From assembly GCF_004297125.1 (NCBI RefSeq), contig NZ_SCVD01000040.1:124001-188000 (forward strand): a stretch of DNA of 64,000 nt, in the 5' to 3' direction. Made by a program: the position numbers and the translations under genes. Shown here piece by piece: positions 36,541-44,500 of this stretch. Each line of letters starts with the position of its first letter. The first letter of the stretch is position 1. Below the pieces are notes generated by a model that saw only the letters and a program-made list of their open reading frames with translations, searched no databases and had not been told where the DNA came from. The DNA is from Phenylobacterium sp. GTDB lineage: Bacteria > Pseudomonadota > Alphaproteobacteria > Caulobacterales > Caulobacteraceae.

Positions 36541-36854
36541 ATGCCTCACTCCCCACGCCCAAACGCCGTCCGCACCCTTGCGCCGCAGCCCCATCCGCGC
36601 GGCATCTATGCGTCGAAGTATGACCCCGAGCTGGCGGCGCGGATCTGTGAGCGGCTGGCGGCGGGGGAGAGCCTGAGGTCGATCTGTCGGGCGGACAAGG
36701 CGATGCCGACCGAGAGCTGAGGACCTACGCGAAGTCGATGCGGGCGCTGGCGAAGATCGAGACCCGGGCGCTTCGGCGATGCGCGCAGATCGCGCCCAGG
36801 ACCTATGCGTCCGGGCCGTATGGGCCGGAGACGCGGGACCGGGAGGTCGACTAG
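36541..36854 (+). pseudogene. Broken phage terminase small-subunit-like gene
   Basis: An ATG-started frame gives 59 residues, including YASKYDPELAARICERLAAG, a pattern of Sf6-type terminase small subunits (helix-turn-helix N terminus), and then stops at 36720. The -1 frame continues from just before that point (ELRTYAKSMRALAKIETRAL, then AQIAPRTYASGPYG) to a stop at 36854, like the C-terminal part of such proteins. The helix-turn-helix recognition part expected between them is missing, so this looks like a deletion plus frameshift. It lies downstream of a perfect SOS box and suggests old phage or mobile-element DNA. Confidence 0.55.
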
Positions 36855-36869
36855 GCCACCCGCCGCTGA

Positions 36870-37958
36870 TCACGCCCTGCCGGAGTCGAGACCCAGCAGC
36901 CAGCGGCCCATGGAGGCGAAGCCCTGATCGCCGGAGAACGCCGCCTCCGAAAATCCGTCGCGTCCCACGGCCGCGCGCAACTCGGTCGGCGACACGCCGA
37001 ATGCGCGCTGGAAGGCGCGGCTGAACACCGAGGCGTTCCCGAACCCACATTGCAGCGCGATGGCGCCGACGCGGTGATGCGCGCCGGCGGGGTCGGTGAT
37101 CAGTCGACGCGCCCGCTCCAGCCGACGTTGAAGGATATAGCGCCCCACCCCACCCATCGGCTCGAAGGCCCGAAACAGCGTCGCGCGCGAGACGCCGAAC
37201 CGGCGATACAGCGACCCCGGCCCCAGGTCGAGATCGCCGAGATGGTTCTCGATATGCCGCCGGAAGGTCAGGAGCGTCGCGGCGGAATTGGACCGGGCGA
37301 TGACGTCGCGCCCGTCGTCCGATGCGCCCGCGAAGGCCGCGATCAGCGCGGCGGTGCCTTTCGCGGCGACCGCGCCGTCGGCGGCGTTAAGGGCCGGCGC
37401 CTCCGCGAACAGCTTCTCCAGATGGCTGACCAGCATCGCGTTGAGCGGGCGCGACTTGCGCAGGATCCGGCCATGGAGCGTATCGAGATCGTCGACATAG
37501 GGCTGGAGCGTCGCGCGGGGCAGGATCAGGGTCAGGCTGGCATAGTCGGGCGCCCGCAACGTGACCGGGCGCGACAGATCAAGAAAGCAGACGTCGCCAG
37601 CCTGGACCTCGGTCGAACGTCCCTCGATGTCGAGCGCACATCCGCCCTCGGTGTAAATCAGGAGGGAGATGTGATCGAGCGCGCCTCGCGCGATCGTCAG
37701 CGGGTCACGCCGAAAGAGCGCGGCTGACGAACGACCGGAAACGATGGCGACATCCGAGAACTGATAGCCGGTCGCTTCGATCGCGAAGGACGACCGCGAT
37801 GTCGCATCGAGCGCGTCCATCGCGAACATGGGCCCCAGCCCATCGCGCCAGAGTTCGAATTCGCGTGCGTTTCCCCGGGTGACGGACAGGTCCACGCGAA
37901 ATTGCGAAGGCATCCGGCCGCGCATTCCCTCCGCTGATCGCAACCCACTCTCCATCAC
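36870..37958 (-). CDS. AraC-family regulator with AraC-binding-like N-terminal domain
   Basis: A 362-residue regulator. Residues about 20-210 form a cupin-like sensing domain of the AraC_binding_2 type, including LLIYTEGGCALDIEGRSTEV. Residues about 240-345 carry two helix-turn-helices (LGPGSLYRRFGVSRATLFRA and ALQCGFGNASVFSRAFQRAF). It is divergent from the PEP-CTERM gene at 38102. Second in-frame starts exist within the first 16 residues. It is not paralogous in its N-terminal domain to the AraC gene at 34889. Confidence 0.87.
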   Translation of the reverse strand: MMESGLRSAEGMRGRMPSQFRVDLSVTRGNAREFELWRDGLGPMFAMDALDATSRSSFAIEATGYQFSDVAIVSGRSSAALFRRDPLTIARGALDHISLLIYTEGGCALDIEGRSTEVQAGDVCFLDLSRPVTLRAPDYASLTLILPRATLQPYVDDLDTLHGRILRKSRPLNAMLVSHLEKLFAEAPALNAADGAVAAKGTAALIAAFAGASDDGRDVIARSNSAATLLTFRRHIENHLGDLDLGPGSLYRRFGVSRATLFRAFEPMGGVGRYILQRRLERARRLITDPAGAHHRVGAIALQCGFGNASVFSRAFQRAFGVSPTELRAAVGRDGFSEAAFSGDQGFASMGRWLLGLDSGRA

Positions 37959-38101
37959 AGATGACGCCTCCCCGCCTGCCGCGCGGAGAGCGGATTTGCA
38001 AGGCGTCTCAATCTGCTGATCGACGGTCTCAATCTCGGGTTGCCGCCTTTTCCGGCCCCCCGGGCCCCCATAGAAGCGCGCAGCATTCGAGGGGTGGCGA
38101 G

Positions 38102-38791
38102 ATGAAGTTCAAGCGGTTCCTGTCCGGCGTCGGCGCGATCATGGCGTTTTCAGCGATCCTGGCCGGCCCGGCCAACGCCGTCGTCAGCTATGACACGCTC
38201 ACCGGCCTCCCCTTCGACGGGGGCTATCGGACCGTGGGCACCTCACGGAGCATTTTCGGCGACACCAGCCACTCTGTCGGCGTGCAGTTCACGGCGGCCG
38301 CGACCGGCTACATCGACAGCCTGACGCTGGCGCTGTACGGCGCGCCTTCCGGTCTGGTCACCATCTACAGCGACAATGGAAGCAACAGGCTTGGGACCGC
38401 TCTCCAGAGCTTGGCGCTGAGTGAAAGCATGACGCCGAATTCCTATGCGACCGGCGTCTATGCGAACGGCGTGACGCTGCAGCAGGGCGCGAAATATTGG
38501 GTTCTTGCCGTGGCTCCGACGAACGCGCCGCTGCAAAGGTGGAATACCGTCAACTATGTGGACGCCGGCCCGCACTTCAACTTCATCGGCACGTCCGATT
38601 GCTGCGCGCAGGAAGTCACCTCCGGCATCTATGTCGCCTCCAACGCCATCAATGGCTTTGCCTTGAAGGTCACGATCGCGAGCGCCGCGACGGCCGTGCC
38701 CGAGCCCGCGACATGGACCCTGCTCATTGCGGGCTTCGGAATGATCGGCGCGGCGGCGCGGCGCAAAACCAGAGCTTTCGCGAGCGCCTGA
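38102..38791 (+). CDS. PEPxxWA-CTERM protein with choice-of-anchor-R-like domain
   Basis: A 229-residue protein. The signal peptide is about 1-24 (ending GPANA), then a beta-sandwich domain with HSVGVQFTAAATGYIDSLTL and QGAKYWVLA, matching the choice-of-anchor R type. The tail is VPEPATWTLLIAGFGMIGAA plus a basic end, a PEPxxW variant with T-L-L instead of A-M-M. A GGGGTGGCGAG leader precedes the ATG. Immediately after its stop the same frame stays open for 32 more codons. Confidence 0.82.
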   Translation: MKFKRFLSGVGAIMAFSAILAGPANAVVSYDTLTGLPFDGGYRTVGTSRSIFGDTSHSVGVQFTAAATGYIDSLTLALYGAPSGLVTIYSDNGSNRLGTALQSLALSESMTPNSYATGVYANGVTLQQGAKYWVLAVAPTNAPLQRWNTVNYVDAGPHFNFIGTSDCCAQEVTSGIYVASNAINGFALKVTIASAATAVPEPATWTLLIAGFGMIGAAARRKTRAFASA

Positions 38792-38890
38792 GGCGCTCGC
38801 ACCCTGGGCCGGAACGTGCTGCTCCACGACGGCTCGTTCGAGGACTGGTCGCGCCGCGTCGGGGCGGTAGAGACGGCGAAGTCGGTCTAA
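38792..38890 (+). other. Short open remnant after the PEP-CTERM stop
   Basis: In frame with the preceding gene, 32 codons follow the stop, containing LLHDGSFEDWSRRVGAVETA and ending in TAA four bases into the end of ruvC. The WSRRV pattern recalls the C-terminal part of phage-type primase/helicases, but the match is from memory and weak. It may be the 3' scar of a gene truncated by insertion. Confidence 0.25.
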
Positions 38891-39396
38891 GCCACCCGGC
38901 GGGCCGTCCGCGCATGCGCGTGGGCTATGGCCACGGCCAGGGCGTCGGCGGAATCGCTGGCGGTCTTGCCGGCGGTGGGGAGCAGGCGGGCGATCATCCA
39001 GCCGACCTGGGCCTTGTCGGCGCCGCCCGTGCCGACGACGGCCTTCTTGACCACGGTGGCGGCGTATTCGGCCACCAGCAGGCCGGCGCGCGCGGGGACG
39101 ATCATCGCCATGGCGCGGGCATGGCCCAGCTTCAGCGCCGACTGGGCGTTGCTGTTCATGAAGGTCTCCTCGACCGCCGCCTCGTCGGGGGCGTGGGCCG
39201 CGATGACGGCCTCGATCCCGGTGAACAGGCAGAGCAGGCGCTCGGCGAAGGGCAGGCTGTCCTTGGGCGCGATGACCCCGTGGGCCACATGGCTGAGCCG
39301 CGCGCCCTCGCACACGATCACGCCCCACCCGGTGCGGCGCAGGCCGGGGTCGAGGCCCAGGATCCGGACCGGCGGGAGGCGAATCGGAGCGTTCAT
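38887..39396 (-). CDS. ruvC: Holliday junction resolvase RuvC
   Basis: A 169-residue endonuclease that cuts junctions processed by RuvAB. The catalytic carboxylates are visible: Asp16 in ILGLDPGLRRTGWG, Glu76 in VEETFMNSNAQSALKLG, and Asp148 and Asp151 in the DSADALAVAIAHAH segment. The ATG at 39396 is itself overlapped by a perfect SOS box. It is separated from ruvA by about 5 kb of accessory genes, although ruvC-ruvA-ruvB is usually contiguous in relatives. Confidence 0.96.
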   Translation of the reverse strand: MNAPIRLPPVRILGLDPGLRRTGWGVIVCEGARLSHVAHGVIAPKDSLPFAERLLCLFTGIEAVIAAHAPDEAAVEETFMNSNAQSALKLGHARAMAMIVPARAGLLVAEYAATVVKKAVVGTGGADKAQVGWMIARLLPTAGKTASDSADALAVAIAHAHARTARRVA

Positions 39397-39405
39397 CGTC
39401 TGTTC
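39391..39405. promoter_or_regulatory. SOS (LexA) box overlapping the ruvC start
   Basis: GTTC-ATCGTCT-GTTC perfectly matches GTTC-N7-GTTC; its first half covers the complement of the ruvC start codon. Repression would block initiation at or just upstream of the gene. The position also allows a leaderless or very short-leader transcript. Confidence 0.8.
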
Positions 39406-39464
39406 CAGCGAAGATGCCCGAACGACGAAGGGGTGGGAATGGTGAAGAGAGGGTGAAGAGGGGC

Positions 39465-40154
39465 TCAGGCGCGGCCGAGGATCTTGGCCTTCATTTCCTG
39501 GAACTCCGCGTCGCTGACGGCGCCCGAGTCCAGCAGCTCCTTGGCCTTGCGGATCTCCTCGACCATGCGGTCCGCGCCGGCGCCGCCGGTCCCGTCGCCG
39601 CCGCCGATCATGACCCCGCCGGACGCGGCGCGGGTCTCCTCCAGGCCGCGGACCCGGCGCTTCTCCTCCCAGGCCTGCTCCTCGTACTGCGCCTTGGCGT
39701 ACATGCCCGAGGCCGCCTCGCTGGGGACGCCGTCGACCACGATGCCGGGATGGCCCGCGAGCAGGCTGTCGAAGGCCAGGTTCGAGCCGCAAAGGGTGTC
39801 GAGGATGTTCTGCTCCAGGCGGACGTCCTTCAGGTCCTTCCACTGCATGTCGGCCATCTTGAAGCCGCCCAGCAGGCCGCGCCGCACGACGAGGATGCGG
39901 CTGGAGGTGATGGCGATGGCGGTGCGACGGCTGAAGAGCGCGAAAACGCGATGCTGGAGCGCGCGGGTGATGACGGTCTCGCCGGTCATCAGGGTCTTGT
40001 CGAGGGTGGCGTTGGCCTTGTCGGCGCGCTCGTCGGCGCCCAGGAAGACCAGGGCGGCCCAGACGGCCAGGGCGATGGTCCCGACACCGAGGCTCAGCAC
40101 CACGATCAGCAGCCAGATGCCGATGGCCTGCAGCAGGCTGATGACGCCCTTCAT
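39465..40154 (-). CDS. Membrane protein with PH-like and SHOCT domains
   Basis: A 229-residue protein with an N-terminal membrane helix (about 5-40), a bacterial PH-like domain (about 55-120, with RTAIAITSSRILVVRRGLLG) and a C-terminal short SHOCT helix pair (about 195-229, RKAKELLDSGAVSDAEFQEM). The linker contains many charged residues and a glycine-rich GGGDGTGG. The function is unknown; SHOCT domains often mediate oligomerisation. Confidence 0.8.
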   Translation of the reverse strand: MKGVISLLQAIGIWLLIVVLSLGVGTIALAVWAALVFLGADERADKANATLDKTLMTGETVITRALQHRVFALFSRRTAIAITSSRILVVRRGLLGGFKMADMQWKDLKDVRLEQNILDTLCGSNLAFDSLLAGHPGIVVDGVPSEAASGMYAKAQYEEQAWEEKRRVRGLEETRAASGGVMIGGGDGTGGAGADRMVEEIRKAKELLDSGAVSDAEFQEMKAKILGRA

Positions 40155-40233
40155 CCGACCCTCCGGCGACGTCCCGTCGCTCAGGCGACGCTATCGGGCG
40201 CGGCGGCCGCCCTCAAGCGGGATCGATCCGCGC

Positions 40234-40503
40234 TCAGAGATCGCCGATGGCGCGGCGGCGGCGCAGAATCTGGCCGGCGGCGCCGAAGCCCACGATCATC
40301 ATCGCCCAGGTCATCGGCTCGGGGACCGCGGCGGCGAGATGGTAGAGGCTGGCCAGGCTCTGCGCGGCCGGGGTCGCGGCCTCCGCGGCCGGACTGTCCT
40401 CGCTGGGCGTGGTGAGCGGCTGTTCGTAGACCTCGGCGGCGCCCGCGGCGGACGCAGAGGCCAGGGTGGCGGCGGCCACGGCGGCGACAAGGAGACGGTT
40501 CAC
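40234..40503 (-). CDS. Minimal PEPxxWA-CTERM protein
   Basis: An 89-residue protein made almost only of a signal peptide (1-23, ending SAAGA) and the sorting tail VPEPMTWAMMIVGFGAAGQI followed by RRRR. Fewer than 40 residues of mature, Ala/Glu/Pro-rich, low-complexity sequence lie between. The GTG at 40503 has GGGGAAG upstream. It could be an exosortase decoy, a small secreted peptide or a degraded gene. No enzymatic domain is possible at this size. Confidence 0.7.
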   Translation of the reverse strand: MNRLLVAAVAAATLASASAAGAAEVYEQPLTTPSEDSPAAEAATPAAQSLASLYHLAAAVPEPMTWAMMIVGFGAAGQILRRRRAIGDL

Positions 40504-40633
40504 GACAAGACTTCCCCGTATGGCCCGCACGACGACCGCGTCTCGCGGATCGTGTTCAGGCATGGGGTAACTCATGGACCCCTGTTACGACAAACGCTTG
40601 CCCCTCAGAGGGGAAATCGCTTGTGGGCCGCGG

Positions 40634-41404
40634 TCACCGCCAGAAGTGGAAGGCCGCCCAGCCGGCCTGCATGGCGTCGGTGGGGACGCCCAGGGCGGCG
40701 GCCAGGAACACCGCGACCCCGAACAGCAGGCCGCTGAACCCCGGGACCAGGAACAGGGCCGCCAGCAGGAGCAGCATCGCCAGGCCCTCGAAGCGGGCGA
40801 TGACGGGCGCCCAGGCCTTCGGCAGGAACGGGCGGATGGCGTTGAAGCCGTCCAGGCCGGGCAACGGCAGCAGGTTGAGGATCAGCGCCGTCGCCTGGAG
40901 GAAGGCCAGCATCGCCAGGGCCGCGAACAGCGGATCGGGCAAGGCGGCCTGGCGCCAGAGGTTGAGCACGAAGGCCAGGGCGAGCAGGACGGCGAGGGTC
41001 GCCGCCGGTCCCGCGAGCGAGGCGGCCGCCCGCCAGGCCGGGCTGCGCATCAGGTCGTTGCGCAGATAGACCGCCCCGCCCGGAAAGCCGATGCCGCCCA
41101 GGGCCAGGGCGATCAGCGGGATCACCAGGCTGGTCCCCAGGTCGCCGTACCGCCGCGGGTCCAGCGACAGGTAGCCCTTCTCCCGCACCGTATGGTCTCC
41201 AGCCAGGTAGGCCACGCCGGCGTGGGCGAACTCGTGCGCCATCACCGCCAGCACCCAGCCGGTGAGCACGAAGGCGAAGGTGAGCGGCGTCCTGGCGGGC
41301 GCCGTCAGGGCGAGGGCGGCGCCGAACGCCACGCAGGCGGCCAGGAGGCCGAGGCCGACGAGGTTGTTGGGCGGGGCCTGGGGCTTGGCCGGGATGGCGG
41401 TCAT
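40634..41404 (-). CDS. Site-2 protease family (M50) intramembrane metallopeptidase
   Basis: A 256-residue multi-pass membrane protein with about six segments. The zinc motif HEFAH (in LAVMAHEFAHAGVAYLAG, residues about 61-78) and the second-ligand motif LPGLDGFNAI (about 182-191) mark a site-2 protease. It resembles the Rip/YwhC subgroup without PDZ domains. Such enzymes cleave membrane-spanning substrates, for example anti-sigma factors; no partner is adjacent. Confidence 0.88.
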   Translation of the reverse strand: MTAIPAKPQAPPNNLVGLGLLAACVAFGAALALTAPARTPLTFAFVLTGWVLAVMAHEFAHAGVAYLAGDHTVREKGYLSLDPRRYGDLGTSLVIPLIALALGGIGFPGGAVYLRNDLMRSPAWRAAASLAGPAATLAVLLALAFVLNLWRQAALPDPLFAALAMLAFLQATALILNLLPLPGLDGFNAIRPFLPKAWAPVIARFEGLAMLLLLAALFLVPGFSGLLFGVAVFLAAALGVPTDAMQAGWAAFHFWR

Positions 41405-41513
41405 GGGGGAGAGATAGGCGGCGTCGGGGCAAACACCTACTGGCGGGTGTGTCCGCTTGACTCCGGCCGCCCCGCCCCATTCGATTGCCGGATATCGGTG
41501 CGGGGGCATCAAC

Positions 41514-42140
41514 GTGAGCGAAGTAGCCGAGGCGCCGCCGTCAGCGGCGCCGAACACGCGCGAGCATCTGCAAGCTTTGCTGTCGCAGATCATCGACCAT
41601 CCGGAACTGCGGGTTCAGATCTCCGACGAGATCGAACAGACCTTTACCCAGCGCCGCGCCGTGCTGGTGCTGGACATGAGCGGGTTCTCGCGCACCACCC
41701 AGGTGCATGGCGTGGTCTCGTTCCTGATGATGATCCACCAGATGCGGCTGCTGGCGGTGCCCACCATCGAGGCCAGGGGCGGGGTGCTGGTGAAGGCCGA
41801 GGCGGACAACCTCTACTGCCTGTTCGACACGGTCGACGAGGCGGTCGGCGCCGCCCGCGAGATCATCCGCCAGCTCTCGACCGTGAACCCGCTGCTGCCG
41901 GCGGGCCGCAAGCTCTACGCCTCCATCGGCATCGGCTTCGGCGACATCCTGGTGCTGGGCGAGGAGGACCTGTTCGGCGACGAGGTGAACCTGGCCTCCA
42001 AGCTGGGCGAGGACGTGGCCCAGGGCGGCATGATCCTGCTGACCGAATCCGCGCGCGCCGAGCTGGCCGCGCCCGTGAACACCGTCGAGGAGCGGGCCAG
42101 CATCTCGGGGCTGACCCTGGTCTATCACGTGGTCGGCTAG
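41514..42140 (+). CDS. Class III adenylate/guanylate cyclase-domain protein
   Basis: A 208-residue soluble protein with a short N-terminal helix region (about 1-40) and a class III cyclase domain. Candidate metal aspartates are in VLVLDMSGFSR and VKAEADNLYCLF; GIGFGDILVLGEEDLFGDEV and NLASKLGEDV are typical. Catalytic competence cannot be decided, because the substrate-specifying Lys/Asp pair is not clear. The GTG at 41514 is chosen; upstream codons overlap the promoter gap of the M50 gene. It converges with the cupin gene. Confidence 0.8.
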   Translation: MSEVAEAPPSAAPNTREHLQALLSQIIDHPELRVQISDEIEQTFTQRRAVLVLDMSGFSRTTQVHGVVSFLMMIHQMRLLAVPTIEARGGVLVKAEADNLYCLFDTVDEAVGAAREIIRQLSTVNPLLPAGRKLYASIGIGFGDILVLGEEDLFGDEVNLASKLGEDVAQGGMILLTESARAELAAPVNTVEERASISGLTLVYHVVG

Positions 42141-42613
42141 GCCTTGTGGATCGGGTCGATCCAGGCGACCCCCTCGGGGGTCTCGGCCGGTTCGATCTCC
42201 AGGTTCACGACGACCGCGTCGCTGTCGGAGCGCACCAGGACGCAGGACAGGGTCTCGTCGGTCGAGGCGTTGATTTCCTGGTGCGGCACGAACGGCGGCA
42301 CATAGATGAAGTCGCCGGGGCCGGCCTCGGCGACGAACTCCAGCTTCTCGCCCCAGCGCATCCGCGCCCGGCCGGAGACCACATAGATCACGCTCTCGAG
42401 CGGGCCATGATGATGGGCGCCGGTCTTGGCGTTGGCGTGGATGTGGACGGTGCCCGCCCAGAGCTTCTGGGCTCCCATGCGGGCCCGGTCGATGGCGACG
42501 GCGCGGTCCATGCCGGGCGTCGTGGCCGCCGCGGGATCGAGCTGGTCGCCATGGACGACGCGGACGCCGGAATGCTTCCAGCCGTCTTCGGGAACGGGAA
42601 CGTCTTCACTCAT
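42137..42613 (-). CDS. Cupin-domain protein
   Basis: A 158-residue single-domain cupin. The metal-binding motif 1 is the HHHGPLESVIYVVSGRARMR segment, and motif 2 includes PGDFIYVPPFVPHQE. Related proteins are metal-dependent isomerases, dioxygenases or small-molecule binders; the substrate is unknown. It lies convergent to the cyclase with a four-base overlap and just after the TetR gene in the same orientation. Confidence 0.83.
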   Translation of the reverse strand: MSEDVPVPEDGWKHSGVRVVHGDQLDPAAATTPGMDRAVAIDRARMGAQKLWAGTVHIHANAKTGAHHHGPLESVIYVVSGRARMRWGEKLEFVAEAGPGDFIYVPPFVPHQEINASTDETLSCVLVRSDSDAVVVNLEIEPAETPEGVAWIDPIHKA

Positions 42614-42624
42614 GGGCGGAAAGG

Positions 42625-43209
42625 CTAGCCTTTCCGCGCGGCCTCCACCAGCGCCCGGATGGCCCAGAGGCGGACGCGGCGGGCCTCGGTGTCGGGGATG
42701 CGCAGCACGTCCTTGAAGGCCACCACCGCCTCGATGCCGAGCAGCGGGACCAGGGCCTTGGAGAGGGTGTCGAACGCCTCCGGAGCGAACTGGGCGCGGG
42801 CCGGCTCCAGCGCCTCCGCGATCAGCGGCGAGCGGCGGTTCTGGCGGACCGGAGCCTCGGGGTCGCCCGCGCGCTGCACCGACTGAGCCAGCATCACCCG
42901 CAGGCCGGCCTCGTTGGCGGCCATCATCCGCGACAGCGCCGCATCCAGCCGCTCAAGCCGGGCGACGGGGTCGCCCGCTTCCTCGCCGGCGAAGATCGCC
43001 TCGGCCGTCGGCACGGCGACGTCCAGGGCGGCTTCGAGCAGCAGCGCGTCGAGGCCGGGGAAGTAGCGGTAGGCGGTGGCGCGGGAGACCAGCGCCGCCT
43101 CGGCGATCTCCTCGAAGCTGGGCGTCCGGCCTTCGCGCATCAGCCGCGCGGCGGCCTCCAGCAGGTCCTTGCGGGTGCGGAGCTTCTGGTTGGGCCGGGG
43201 CCCGCTCAT
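42625..43209 (-). CDS. TetR-family transcriptional regulator
   Basis: A 194-residue regulator. The DNA-binding helix-turn-helix is at about residues 10-55 (RTRKDLLEAAARLMREG, then SFEEIAEAALVSRATAYRYF); the rest is a helical ligand domain. The ATG at 43209 overlaps the stop of the upstream SnoaL-like gene (ATGA), so it lies second in the operon. A strong dyad upstream of that operon (43661-43676) is the probable autoregulatory operator. Confidence 0.88.
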   Translation of the reverse strand: MSGPRPNQKLRTRKDLLEAAARLMREGRTPSFEEIAEAALVSRATAYRYFPGLDALLLEAALDVAVPTAEAIFAGEEAGDPVARLERLDAALSRMMAANEAGLRVMLAQSVQRAGDPEAPVRQNRRSPLIAEALEPARAQFAPEAFDTLSKALVPLLGIEAVVAFKDVLRIPDTEARRVRLWAIRALVEAARKG

Positions 43210-43625
43210 TGCGGCAGCTGCTGGACGATCGCCGCCAGGTCGAGCCAGACGTTCTCCCGCTTCATCCGCCCGTCCGGGGCATACTCCACCACGTGCAGCA
43301 GGCGGAATTCCAGGGGCCGGCCGCGGCCCTCCAGGCCAAACGGGCGACCGGGCGCCCTGCCCCGCCACACGCTCTCGTCGACCAGGAAGTCCTCGCCGTA
43401 GAGCCGGCGGACCGTCTCGATCCTCCCGTCGGCCAGGTCGGCGAACAGGCTCTCGTAGAAGCCCCGCGCGCCCTCGGGCCCGACCGTCGGGCCGGTCGGG
43501 AAGCCCACGATGTCGTGCTCGCAGTCGGGGGTCAGGGTGGCGAGGACGCCCGCCACGTCGTCGGCCTGCTCGAAGCCGAAGTGCTCGTCGATCTTGGCGT
43601 CCATCTGGGCGCGGGTAAGGGGCAT
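43206..43625 (-). CDS. SnoaL/NTF2-like protein
   Basis: A 139-residue alpha+beta barrel protein with the NTF2-like pattern: GVLATLTPDCEHDIVGFPTG, then a cluster of strands ending RMKRENVWLDLAAIVQQLPQ. Family members include small ketosteroid-isomerase-like enzymes and binding proteins. The function is unknown. It is the first gene of a two-gene operon with a TetR regulator, so its ligand may be the TetR inducer or a related compound. Confidence 0.82.
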   Translation of the reverse strand: MPLTRAQMDAKIDEHFGFEQADDVAGVLATLTPDCEHDIVGFPTGPTVGPEGARGFYESLFADLADGRIETVRRLYGEDFLVDESVWRGRAPGRPFGLEGRGRPLEFRLLHVVEYAPDGRMKRENVWLDLAAIVQQLPQ

Positions 43626-43660
43626 GGCGGCGTCTCCGTCGGTACGGCGACGCTTATACG

Positions 43661-43676
43661 TGAGATAATGGTCTCA
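43661..43676. promoter_or_regulatory. Candidate TetR operator
   Basis: TGAGATAATGGTCTCA has perfect 5-bp arms (TGAGA / TCTCA). A GGTCTCA half-site repeats 20 bases on (43691-43697). It lies 36 bases upstream of the SnoaL/TetR operon, in the divergent gap facing a PEP-CTERM gene. Confidence 0.6.
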
Positions 43677-43792
43677 TGTAAAGACGACGGTCTCACAAAT
43701 TCCCTGGTACTCGCCTCACGGGGGAGTTCGGCGCCCATGCTTAAAGAACTATGTATTCTCAACGTGAACGCAGACACGGGGTACGTATAAAA

Positions 43793-44482
43793 ATGAAACG
43801 CATTGCGATCGCCGCCCTCGCGGCCGGCGCCATGGTGGCTGGCTCGGCCAGCGCGGCGACCAACCTTGTCATGAACGGCAGCTTTGAGACGGGCACCCTC
43901 GATTGGGTTTATTCGGGCGTCGGTGACGACGTTCCGGGCCACAAGGCGACGATCATCGACTACAACTCGGGCGCGGGCTATCCGACCGGCGCTTTCGGCG
44001 AGCCGATCCCCTTCGATGACTCGGCCTCGCCCAGCCCGGACGCCGTCGGCTCCCACGCCGCCTATTTCGTGGCTGACCATTCCACTGAAACCCTGTCGCA
44101 GACGGTGTCCCTCGACGTCGGTCTCTACACGATCGGCTTCTCGGTCTATGTGCCGTTCAACGGCTTCAACAATAGCGGCAACGCGACCTTCACCGGCACC
44201 GTCGCTGGCGTGAACCTGGCGAACTTCACGGTCGACGGCACCACGCCCGGCGTGTGGAAGCATTACGCCGGCGTCGCCAACATCACGGTGGCTGGCGACT
44301 ATCTGACCTCCTTCACCTACGACTCCGGCTTGGCCCCAGCCGGCGACTTCGTGGTCGACCGCGCGTACATCGTGGCTGGCAATGTGGTGCCGGAGCCCTC
44401 GACGTGGGCCCTGATGATCACCGGTTTCGGTGGCGCGGGCGCCATGCTCCGTCGCCGGCGTCAGGCCGCCGTCGCGGCGTAA
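43793..44482 (+). CDS. PEPxxWA-CTERM protein with carbohydrate-binding-like domain
   Basis: A 229-residue protein with a signal peptide (1-22, ending SASA). The mature domain begins TNLVMNGSFETGTLDWVYSG, a pattern shared with DUF642/CBM-like beta-sandwiches, and ends with the tail VPEPSTWALMITGFGGAGAM plus basic residues. It is probably an envelope or matrix protein. The A/T-rich leader (43741-43792) is a likely promoter. It is divergent from the SnoaL-TetR operon. Confidence 0.85.
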   Translation: MKRIAIAALAAGAMVAGSASAATNLVMNGSFETGTLDWVYSGVGDDVPGHKATIIDYNSGAGYPTGAFGEPIPFDDSASPSPDAVGSHAAYFVADHSTETLSQTVSLDVGLYTIGFSVYVPFNGFNNSGNATFTGTVAGVNLANFTVDGTTPGVWKHYAGVANITVAGDYLTSFTYDSGLAPAGDFVVDRAYIVAGNVVPEPSTWALMITGFGGAGAMLRRRRQAAVAA

Positions 44483-44500
44483 GCCGACAAGCATTCGTTT

